Part shown: one piece after another, positions 1 to 6,443 of the stretch
Numbering within the stretch: the stretch's first letter is position 1
How the letters are laid out: each line of letters begins with the position of its first letter
Assembly: GCA_031289425.1 (NCBI GenBank)
Contig: JAITPM010000052.1
Location: forward strand, 1 to 33,368
Source of the DNA: Fusobacteriaceae bacterium
GTDB lineage: Bacteria; Fusobacteriota; Fusobacteriia; Fusobacteriales; Fusobacteriaceae
Length of the DNA stretch: 33,368 nt
Reading direction: 5' to 3'
Made by a program: the position numbers and the translations under genes
Notes under the pieces: generated by a model
The model's database searches: none
The model's input: the letters and a program-made list of their open reading frames with translations, nothing else
Told to the model about the DNA's origin: nothing

Positions 1-22
1 ACATAGTTGCACTATGTTTTTT
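1..22 (+). terminator. Possible rho-independent terminator at the window edge
   Basis: ACATAG and CTATGT form a 6-bp stem around TTGCA, followed by a run of six T on the plus strand. It would end a plus-strand gene lying before the window. The stem is short and AT-rich and may extend beyond the edge, so the call is tentative. Confidence 0.35.
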
Positions 23-156
23 CTGATACTCATTTTTCACTCTTAAAATAAAAGTGTGTTTTTATATATTTTTACCACAGTTTGCTTTACTTTTTTGAAA
101 AAGATTCCGAGAGGCTATAATATATTTAAATAAATCGTTTTTAATATAAAATAATG

Positions 157-900
157 CTATTCATCATATTGATGTGCGTTATATATAATTCTTAAAATAG
201 CCACTTGCACTACAGCAGGAATTGTAATCCTATAAGCAGCCCCAGAAGATTTCCAAACACCAGTTATTGCCCAACCTATTGGACCTATTGCCAACAATAC
301 CTGTGTTAGCAAAACATTCCCGGCTAGTGCTATTCCTCTTCCAAAAATAAATTTTGATACTTGATTTGCTACTATTAGTAACAATTGATAAGATTTGAAT
401 CCACCAATTTTAAGTATTGTCATTATTCCTTGAGATATTTGAGCTCCATTAATACTAAATCCTTGACTTCCCAAAGCTTTTAATATTTTTTCTTTTTCTT
501 CTGGTGAAAGAACATCAAATGCTTTATCAAATATATCTATTAACAACATTTGCTCGTTTGATTCTATACCCCTATTAAGATGAAATTTGACTCCTACTTT
601 ACCCATAACTTCTTCTAATATTTCTTGATAAAGAACACCGGTTTTTCTGAATGTATTCATAATAGTGTTCCCCCCATAATGCTGCAATTCGCTGGCGTAT
701 GCTTCCCAACAGTTAGGTCTATAAATATTATGCCAAGTCTTATACATACTATACTCTGCTAACTCTGATGAAATAACAGTATTTTTTTTTATTCTGTCTT
801 CTTTATTCATTCCATATAACAAAATATTTTCTAATTCTTCAAGCTCTTCATGCTTCAAATGTTGTAAAAATTCTAGGTTCACATCTTTTCTATATTCCAC
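157..900 (-). CDS. YaaW-like DUF3944 / ubiquinol-cytochrome c chaperone-like protein
   Basis: Resembles E. coli YaaW in length and in its two best-kept blocks: an N-terminal YRKD..LEFLQHL segment (DUF3944) followed by ELQHYGGNTI, and a C-terminal SGAAYRITIPAVVQVAILR block. The C-terminal third is hydrophobic and Gly/Ala-rich (about residues 165-235), so membrane association is possible. The biochemical role of the family is not known to me. An ATG at 915 would add five residues but has no ribosome site. GGAG lies inside those codons, nine bases before a GTG at 898-900, so I prefer the GTG start (247 residues). It stands alone, with no co-directional gene close behind. Family membership is secure; function is not. 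Confidence 0.8.
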   Translation of the reverse strand: MEYRKDVNLEFLQHLKHEELEELENILLYGMNKEDRIKKNTVISSELAEYSMYKTWHNIYRPNCWEAYASELQHYGGNTIMNTFRKTGVLYQEILEEVMGKVGVKFHLNRGIESNEQMLLIDIFDKAFDVLSPEEKEKILKALGSQGFSINGAQISQGIMTILKIGGFKSYQLLLIVANQVSKFIFGRGIALAGNVLLTQVLLAIGPIGWAITGVWKSSGAAYRITIPAVVQVAILRIIYNAHQYDE

Positions 901-1105
901 AATAATCATCTCCATATTGATTTATAAACTATAATAATACATAATTTTATTCCCGCTACATTGCTATGTATATCAAGCATTAATCTTTTTATAACATTTT
1001 ATTTTTATTTAATTAGTTTTTTACAAAAAAGCTTGACCACAACATATCACTACCATTCTCTCTTTCGTTTACACTTCAGATATAGTCCTCTCACAAAATC
1101 CATCA

Positions 1106-1336
1106 CTACATCCCCCATCTGAATTTCGAATAATACTGGCATTTAAAACTTTCCGATACAGGTTTTGGAGTTTTTAAATAGCAAACTTTACTTTTATAAT
1201 GTCTGCATGTACAGCACCAATCTTTTGCGTCATCTGAATATTGGCAGGAGAACGATGCTGATACTGGGGTATTGTTTGTCCTTAAATAACATTTACCACC
1301 ACTATAGTGTCTACAATCTGTGCATTTTCTTCTCAT
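1106..1336 (-). CDS. Small protein with two tandem Cys4 (zinc-ribbon-like) repeats
   Basis: A 76-residue protein made of two near-identical modules: CTDCRHYSGGKCYL...PVSASFSCQY and CCTCRHYKSKVCYL...PVSESFKCQY. Each has CxxC, a third Cys 6-7 residues on, a PVS turn and a final Cys before QY, which suggests one metal (probably zinc) site per module. AAGGAG sits seven bases before the ATG, so it is very likely translated. It has no signal peptide or membrane segment and no clear operon partner. I do not recognise a named family. Small treble-clef/zinc-ribbon adaptors are a reasonable structural guess, and the internal repeat implies duplication of one module. Confidence 0.75.
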   Translation of the reverse strand: MRRKCTDCRHYSGGKCYLRTNNTPVSASFSCQYSDDAKDWCCTCRHYKSKVCYLKTPKPVSESFKCQYYSKFRWGM

Positions 1337-1455
1337 TTTATCTCCTTAAAGAATTTTTTTTTTAAATTTATGGTTAAACAATATTTTTTACTATATTAAA
1401 TTCAAAATATTCATTTGCTCCAATATTAACTTTCAATGTATTAAAATCTATCTAT

Positions 1456-1751
1456 CTACTCTAGTTTATCTAAGTCACTGTTATCTTCTTTCAAGCTTTC
1501 CAACCCATCCTTAATTTCCTCTATCTTTTTTGCTAATTCTTCAAAATTATTAGAAATATTTGCAAGTATATTATCAATATCATCGTTATATTTAAGGTAT
1601 TTATTTCTCGAAATTCTCCCAACTAAAGAATCCATATCGTTCTAACAACCATAACAATCATCTGATATCTGACTAATTTGTTCTATTTCATTGAGTTTTT
1701 TATACTCTTCATCTTCATTGAGTTTTTTATACTCTTCATCATTTCAGCCAT
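1456..1751 (-). pseudogene. Broken small gene, coiled-coil-like; last part is a 59-codon ORF
   Basis: Reading the minus strand from ATG at 1751 (preceded by GGGGGG at good spacing) gives MAEM and then stays open only a short way. One frame over, the reading runs DEEYKKLNE twice, then EIEQISQISDDCYGC, an in-frame TAG, and continues from ATG 1635 as a 59-residue charged, helix-prone stretch (..NILANISNNFEELAKKIEEI.., ending DLDKLE). The shared frame on both sides of the TAG and the near-start frameshift suggest one gene of about 95 codons, broken twice. The 59-residue part could still be made, but it lacks a convincing ribosome site. Family unknown; phage- or plasmid-derived small proteins look like this. 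Confidence 0.45.
1687..1740. repeat. Perfect 2 x 27-bp tandem repeat
   Basis: The 27-base unit 1687-1713 (starting TTCATTGAG) is repeated exactly at 1714-1740. Length is a multiple of three, and on the minus strand it encodes DEEYKKLNE twice, so it is an in-frame duplication inside the broken small gene. Exact identity implies it is recent. Confidence 0.9.
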
Positions 1752-1867
1752 TACATCCCCCCAATTTTCCAAATTTTATTATACTATAATAGTACAATAT
1801 ATTTTAATACTTTTATATATTCGCAATTTTATATATACTTTCATAACTAAATTCATAAGAACCCATC

Positions 1868-2785
1868 TTACTCCACAACCTCTACATCCGCACCCTGACT
1901 CAAAATCCATTTATTAACACCATCTCCGAATACTTCAGCAACAATCAAATAATAATTGTTTGTTTGTTTTTTTATCTCTGCCATAGGGAGTTTATCCAGA
2001 ACAGATTCCAATGAATTCCCATAATATTTAAATTTTAATTTTCTCAATTTACCACCTGTCATAAATTGTATTCTTTTTCTAAAAAGTCCTTCTTCAAATC
2101 TATCACTATGGTAAACTTGGAACCGTTCATCCAATATTTTCAATGACTTTATTCTATCTATTCTATAAATTGTGGGAAATTTATCATCGGCATTTTGAAA
2201 ATATTCTTTGTTAATATTTTCTATATAAGCCAGTAAATAAAAGTAAAACTCAGAAAACATGATTCCTACAGGGTTTATTTTCCTCTTAACTTTAGTTTTA
2301 TCTGTTTTTAAATATTGTATCTCCATTTTCAATTGATTCTGAACAGCATCTCCTATTTTCCATAAATTCCCTAAAAATTTTGTCTTATGCTGAGGCTCAA
2401 TATAATGAAATTTTTCATTCTCTATAAGTTTTTCTACTTTTTTATAATCCCGTCTTGGTGCACATGAAGCCATGATTTTATCTATTATGTTCTTCATCTC
2501 TTCTTTTACAAATGCTCTACTATCCAATAAAATTTTACACACTGCCAGGATTTCATCATTTGATAATTTATTTTCATCATTATCTTGCAAATGATAGCTA
2601 TCAGTACTACTTTCATACAAGATTTCTCCATTTTCGCCAGAAAACAAGAAAAAATCTCTCAAATCTTTAATATCCCTTCTTATACTCCTCTCGCTGACAT
2701 TATACTCAATTACCACATCTGATATTCTTATTTTTTTTTTAAGTTTTAATTTTAAATAAATATCCAAAATTCTATGTTTTTTCAT
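1868..2785 (-). CDS. WYL-domain transcriptional regulator with N-terminal helix-turn-helix
   Basis: 305 residues with the standard three-part build. An N-terminal winged HTH (about residues 1-50) has SDVVIEYNVSERSIRRDIKDL, as in DeoR-type HTH_11 domains. A central WYL domain (about 150-240) has NPVGIMFSEFYFYLLAY, with FYL in place of the WYL triad, and then YRIDRI. A C-terminal WCX-type domain (about 245-305) ends GADVEVVE. WYL proteins are one-component regulators, often tied to nucleic-acid or nucleotide ligands and to defence or DNA-damage loci; no defence module sits here. AGAGG lies about ten bases before the ATG. A 17-base inverted repeat upstream of its -10 suggests autoregulation. Ligand and targets cannot be read from sequence. 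Confidence 0.85.
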   Translation of the reverse strand: MKKHRILDIYLKLKLKKKIRISDVVIEYNVSERSIRRDIKDLRDFFLFSGENGEILYESSTDSYHLQDNDENKLSNDEILAVCKILLDSRAFVKEEMKNIIDKIMASCAPRRDYKKVEKLIENEKFHYIEPQHKTKFLGNLWKIGDAVQNQLKMEIQYLKTDKTKVKRKINPVGIMFSEFYFYLLAYIENINKEYFQNADDKFPTIYRIDRIKSLKILDERFQVYHSDRFEEGLFRKRIQFMTGGKLRKLKFKYYGNSLESVLDKLPMAEIKKQTNNYYLIVAEVFGDGVNKWILSQGADVEVVE

Positions 2786-2817
2786 AAGTAACCAACCTCT
2801 TATCTTTTTATGATAAT

Positions 2818-2851
2818 ATTATACAAAAACCAATAGGACATAATTTGTCCT
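2818..2851 (-). promoter_or_regulatory. Promoter of the WYL regulator with inverted-repeat operator
   Basis: On the minus strand a TATAAT (2818-2823) lies about 32 bases before the ATG. Eleven bases upstream of it is AGGACA-N5-TGTCCT (2835-2851), a perfect 6+6 inverted repeat covering the -35 position. No good -35 hexamer is visible. An inverted repeat there is what an autorepressor or activator site would look like; the assignment to this WYL protein is inferred from position. Confidence 0.5.
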
Positions 2852-3038
2852 TACAAAAATATTTTTTTATTTTTTAAATATTTTTTTTGCTACAAGTAAT
2901 TTTTCAATAATAAATCAAATAATTACAGCAATTAATAATATCGAATCCAAGAATTTTTTATTCTATGTATAAATTTTTACATTCATATTAAAAAAAAATT
3001 ATAATCAAAACCAGCTTTTCAAGATTCTATTAATTTTG
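2852..3038. other. AT-rich spacer, start of the 1-kb gene-poor stretch
   Basis: The stretch between the WYL gene and hicB (2786-3848) has no intact long gene. This first part is A/T runs with no usable reading frame. What follows is, in order, palindrome A, a short plus-strand broken frame, palindrome B and minus-strand remnants next to hicB. Confidence 0.5.
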
Positions 3039-3063
3039 GTCTCTATTATAGTATAATAGAGAC
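3039..3063. repeat. 25-bp palindrome, copy A
   Basis: Arms GTCTCTATTATA and TATAATAGAGAC pair perfectly around a single central G, with TTTTTTT on the plus-strand side. It could act as an intrinsic terminator, and each arm also contains a -10-like TATAAT. Copy B at 3443-3467 is its exact reverse complement, differing only at the central base. Confidence 0.85.
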
Positions 3064-3204
3064 TTTTTTTAATATACTAATGCAGTATATGAAATTTGTT
3101 AAAATGGTGATTTTATACGTGTAAAATATTAAAAAAATATTAAAAAAATAAATGATGCAATAAAAAAATATTTTTTTTAAAAAAATAGCTTTTTTTTAAA
3201 CAAT

Positions 3205-3396
3205 ATGAATATTATGAAACCTTTATCGGAATATTTTAGAAATCAGTATATTGATGAAATAACTAAATAAATGCTTCAAATGTATATGATGGAATCAATA
3301 GAAAATAATATTCCTACAAGCACACTAAAAAACATTGTTGTTACTTTAAAATCGGTATTAAAATCTACAATAGATAAAAATTTAATAACTAAATAG
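3205..3396 (+). pseudogene. Short broken reading frame inside the palindrome-flanked segment
   Basis: From ATG 3205 the frame reads MNIMKPLSEYFRNQYIDEITK, an in-frame TAA at 3268-3270, then restarts at ATG 3271 (MLQMYMMESIENNIPTS...) and ends KNLITK-TAG at 3394-3396. The composition is protein-like on both sides of the stop, suggesting a 63-codon gene with one nonsense change. No ribosome site is evident and no family is recognised. Confidence 0.35.
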
Positions 3397-3442
3397 AATG
3401 TTGACAATTCAAAGGTTTCATGATAACATTAAATTAAAAAAA

Positions 3443-3467
3443 GTCTCTATTATACTATAATAGAGAC
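3443..3467. repeat. 25-bp palindrome, copy B
   Basis: Same arms as copy A around a central C. It is preceded by seven A and followed by five T, so the folded RNA would have the form of a bidirectional intrinsic terminator. With copy A it bounds a 429-base segment (3039-3467). Confidence 0.85.
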
Positions 3468-3712
3468 TTTTTATTTTTAATATATATTTTAAAATATCGT
3501 AAAATTATTGCCACAACAGCCAGATTATACCCATTTTATACCATATACAGTAATAACACATCCATCAATATCCGAACCCTTATTAAAAAATGTTTTAACA
3601 AATGTGGCCATTCAAAAATCTTCAAATAATGTTATTGTTTCTCATCGACCGTTTTTCTCTATGATATCAATAAACCCAGAATTTTATATAACAATCTAGT
3701 ACTGAACCATGC

Positions 3713-3865
3713 TCAATTTTTACATAACGCTCTATTTAAGAACAAGGGGTCTTGACCCCTTGCATACCAAAATATTCCACTATAACTCGGTGAACCTCCT
3801 AATATGAACGTGTTAGTAGCTTGGTCTCTTGCATACCAAAACGTTCCACTATAACCCAAACTCAT
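3713..3865 (-). pseudogene. Remnant of a protein with 23-residue repeats (YSGxFWYARxQ)
   Basis: A 50-codon minus-strand frame starts at ATG 3865 inside the 3' end of hicB and ends at TGA 3713-3715. It holds two copies of a 23-residue unit: GYSGTFWYARDQATNTFILGG and SYSGIFWYARGQ.... At DNA level the units are 69 bases apart (TTGCATACC blocks at 3760 and 3829; 25 of 27 bases agree over the first 27), so the repeat is in frame. There is no ribosome site, and the upstream frame is closed by TAA. It looks like the tail of a larger repeat protein cut off here. Further minus-strand frame fragments at about 3500-3700 have several stops and may be the same decay. Confidence 0.4.
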
Positions 3866-4316
3866 GCTTTAACGCTGCTACCAATAAGACAGAACAATTT
3901 ACCTTCTTTTTCTTTGCAAGTCTATTTAACCAAGCAGGTAACGAGACATTTTTTCTTTCAATCTTATTATCATAATTATTTCTCAATGGAGGCATATAAA
4001 CCTCTGTTAAATGCACAAACCCAAATTTAGGAACTTTAACCTTAGTTATTAGAGTTGCTTGTGGGATTTCCTTACCTTTTTCTTCCAAATACTGTAAATA
4101 TCCACCCAAACAATCTTTAACCATATAAAGTGCATCTTCTATAGAATCACCACAACTAAAAACTCCTTCCAAATCAGGAAAAGATATCGAATACATATTA
4201 TTCTCATCCTCTACAAAAACAGCAGGATACCTATATGTATCAGCTAATTCTTTTATAATTAATGCCTCCCTACACTTTATTTGAATCATCATTACACCAT
4301 TTTTTATATCATACAC
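3849..4316 (-). CDS. hicB: HicB-family antitoxin, orphan
   Basis: The HicB core is plain: YPAVFVEDENNMYSISFPDL, then EDALYMVKDCLGGYL and EKGKEIPQAT (about residues 30-90). A C-terminal ribbon-helix-helix-like tail follows, with NVSLPAWLNRLAKKKKVNCSVLLVAALK (about 120-150). In HicAB modules HicB neutralises the RNA-degrading HicA toxin and represses its own operon through this tail. No hicA is next to it: the upstream neighbour ends 39 bases away and downstream is decayed sequence. The 4316 start is GTG; an ATG at 4292 is as likely, and AGGGAGG lies further inside with no normal start after it, so the N-terminus is uncertain. It may be a relic or act on a HicA elsewhere. Confidence 0.8.
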   Translation of the reverse strand: MYDIKNGVMMIQIKCREALIIKELADTYRYPAVFVEDENNMYSISFPDLEGVFSCGDSIEDALYMVKDCLGGYLQYLEEKGKEIPQATLITKVKVPKFGFVHLTEVYMPPLRNNYDNKIERKNVSLPAWLNRLAKKKKVNCSVLLVAALKHEFGL

Positions 4317-4355
4317 ATTCCAAATGTGTATCTCAACCTTTTTTATACCCTTCCC

Positions 4356-5738
4356 CTACACCGTCCCAACCTCAACCACAAACCGACTCCCCACATCTAC
4401 CGTACTGGTAACACTGACACTCCCTCCATGTGCATCCACAATAGACTTTACAATAGCGAGTCCTATCCCAGACCCCCCGGTATCCCTATTCCTAGATTTA
4501 TCAGCCCGATAAAATCTTTCAAATATAAAAGGCAACTCATTTTCCGGAATCCCCATTCCATCATCTTCTACAATAATCACACTTTTATTTTCCGTATTTC
4601 TTACATTTATGTGTATATTCCCCCCAACATCAGTATATTTTATAGCATTAGACACAAGATTTATGACTACACTACTAATCCTATCCTTATCTACAACAAC
4701 AATAGATTTATCCCCATCTATTTCAAGATTAATATTTTTATTTTTAAGCTCCCCCTTGAAATTATCGCATATACCGTGAATAAGTGCCAGAAGTTCGACG
4801 TTCTCTTTATTTAATTTTAAATTAGCACTTTCATTTTTTTCCAAAAGTTCCAAATCCGCTACCATTTTGGAAAGCCTCAATATTTCCTCATGACAATTTT
4901 TCAATCGCTCTGGAGTAGGTTCCCACACATTTTCTATCATTGCTTCCAAATGCGACCCCAATATCGTAAGCGGAGTCCGCAATTCATGGGCTACATTTGC
5001 TGTCAAGTGTTGTCTCAAGCTCTCCTGCTTTGAGAGAGAAGAAGACAGGTCATTGATAGCAGATACAAGATTGTATAGCTCAATTGTTTTTGTCTCTCCT
5101 TCGAATTTCATATTATAATTACCCGAAGCTATTTCTTTTGCGATATTGGATGTTTCAGTAATCGGGTGAGCTATTCTTTTGGCTAGGATCCATCCGGTAA
5201 CAAAAGAAACAAGGATAGAGACTATCCCAATCAAAACTATTATTAAGTTTAACGAATTTAAAAATAAAAAATCATTTTCATTCAGAAAATATGGTCCAAA
5301 ATATGTGATAGAGACCATGCCTATATTTTTTCCATTCTGCACAAGGGGATAATCCTTGGATACAAAATCCCCTTTTGCTCCATGTTTTTCCATACGTTTT
5401 GATATAGTGTGCAAGATTTCCCTACATAGAGTCATATCATGATTGTTTGCGTCCCACACACTATTCCCATTTATATCATAAATATTTATTACATATCCCT
5501 CGTATAAGGAATTCATCCCCAGTGAATGAATAACATTTTCATCCCAAGTATTGGTAGCTGTATCATATTGCATACTTAAGTTAATAACAATGTTTTCTGT
5601 CTTATCCTTTTGTTGCCCCTCAATATAAATCTCAAATTTTCTACTTATCAAAGAATTTGATAAAAAGCTGATAAGTGCAACAGTAAAAAATGCAATAAAT
5701 ACCATTGATAGCGATAATTGCTTTCTCAAGCTCTGCAT
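4356..5738 (-). CDS. Sensor histidine kinase of the copper operon
   Basis: 460 residues. A first membrane helix (about 10-32) is followed by an extracytoplasmic sensor of about 130 residues, a second helix (about 160-185), HAMP, a HisKA domain with the H-box VAHELRTPLT, and HATPase_c with N-box NLVSNAIKYT and G-boxes DDGMGIPE and GGSGIGLAIV. It is a BaeS/CusS/PhoR-type membrane kinase. The ATG follows the stop of the response regulator directly (TAA-ATG), so the two are translationally coupled. Lying last in an operon with copA, it probably senses envelope copper or silver or the stress they cause. The sensor region shows no clear His/Met/Cys metal cluster, so the signal is inferred from context. 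Confidence 0.92.
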   Translation of the reverse strand: MQSLRKQLSLSMVFIAFFTVALISFLSNSLISRKFEIYIEGQQKDKTENIVINLSMQYDTATNTWDENVIHSLGMNSLYEGYVINIYDINGNSVWDANNHDMTLCREILHTISKRMEKHGAKGDFVSKDYPLVQNGKNIGMVSITYFGPYFLNENDFLFLNSLNLIIVLIGIVSILVSFVTGWILAKRIAHPITETSNIAKEIASGNYNMKFEGETKTIELYNLVSAINDLSSSLSKQESLRQHLTANVAHELRTPLTILGSHLEAMIENVWEPTPERLKNCHEEILRLSKMVADLELLEKNESANLKLNKENVELLALIHGICDNFKGELKNKNINLEIDGDKSIVVVDKDRISSVVINLVSNAIKYTDVGGNIHINVRNTENKSVIIVEDDGMGIPENELPFIFERFYRADKSRNRDTGGSGIGLAIVKSIVDAHGGSVSVTSTVDVGSRFVVEVGTV

Positions 5739-6440
5739 TTATTCACCTCCAAATTTATACCCAACCCCATGTATAGTCAATACATAATCAGGATTTTTGG
5801 AATCATCTTCTATCTTTTGGCGTAAATTCTTGATATGATTATCGATAGCCCTATCATAACCATCAAAATCCATATCCAGTGCAAGCTCGATTAATTCATT
5901 TCTGGTAAATACTTTCCCCGGATGCTTGATAAGAGATGCCAAGATTCTCATTTCACTCGGTGTAAGCAATACTTCCTGTTGTCTTTTTTTTACAACATTT
6001 TTTTCAAAATCCACAACAAGATCCCCATTACGGAAGGAATTTTTCCTATTAAGCGGTACCAAATCATCAGTTGTCCTACGAAGCACCGCTTCTATCCTGG
6101 CATTGAGTTCTTTCAAGCTAAAAGGTTTCGTGATATAATCATCAGCCCCATTATCAAGCCCTTTTAACAAATCATTTTCTTCTATCTTAGCAGTCAACAT
6201 TATTATAGGAATCCTAGATTTTTTCCTGATAGTTTGGCAAATCTCTTCTCCGGAAATATCAGGTAACATCAAATCCAAAAGAATCAAAGCTATATTTTCC
6301 CTATCAAAAATCTCAAAAGCTTCCCTCCCCGTTTTGGCTTCGAATACGTTGAACCCGCGACTTCTCAAAAAAGATGATATTACATCCAAAATCTTAGGTT
6401 CATCATCCACTGCTAAGATATTTTTATTTTGTTTTATCAT
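5739..6440 (-). CDS. OmpR/PhoB-family response regulator
   Basis: The receiver domain (about residues 7-120) has the acidic pair D12-D13, phospho-acceptor D56 in LILLDLMLP, T83 and K105 (ITKPF). The C-terminal winged helix (about 135-233) ends with NHIKNLRQKIEDD...VLTIHGVGYKF, typical of OmpR-type DNA binding. Its stop abuts the kinase start, and its own start is three bases after the copA stop, so copA, regulator and kinase are one transcript. It probably controls this operon, as CusR or CopR do in other bacteria; no direct-repeat operator was identified upstream of the operon. Confidence 0.93.
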   Translation of the reverse strand: MIKQNKNILAVDDEPKILDVISSFLRSRGFNVFEAKTGREAFEIFDRENIALILLDLMLPDISGEEICQTIRKKSRIPIIMLTAKIEENDLLKGLDNGADDYITKPFSLKELNARIEAVLRRTTDDLVPLNRKNSFRNGDLVVDFEKNVVKKRQQEVLLTPSEMRILASLIKHPGKVFTRNELIELALDMDFDGYDRAIDNHIKNLRQKIEDDSKNPDYVLTIHGVGYKFGGE

Positions 6441-6443
6441 ATT

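Noticed and set aside
3508-3699. 63-codon plus-strand frame starting with TTG
   Set aside because: No ribosome site and no recognisable family; the minus strand of the same stretch shows protein-like fragments with stops, so the region is decayed either way.
3744-3763. CAAGGGGTC/GACCCCTTG hairpin as a hicB terminator
   Set aside because: No T-run follows on either strand, and it falls inside the in-frame repeat remnant; the palindrome may be chance.
4281-4814. 177-codon plus-strand frame opposite the kinase 3' end
   Set aside because: It lies over well-conserved HATPase motifs on the minus strand and is biased as expected for an antisense shadow.
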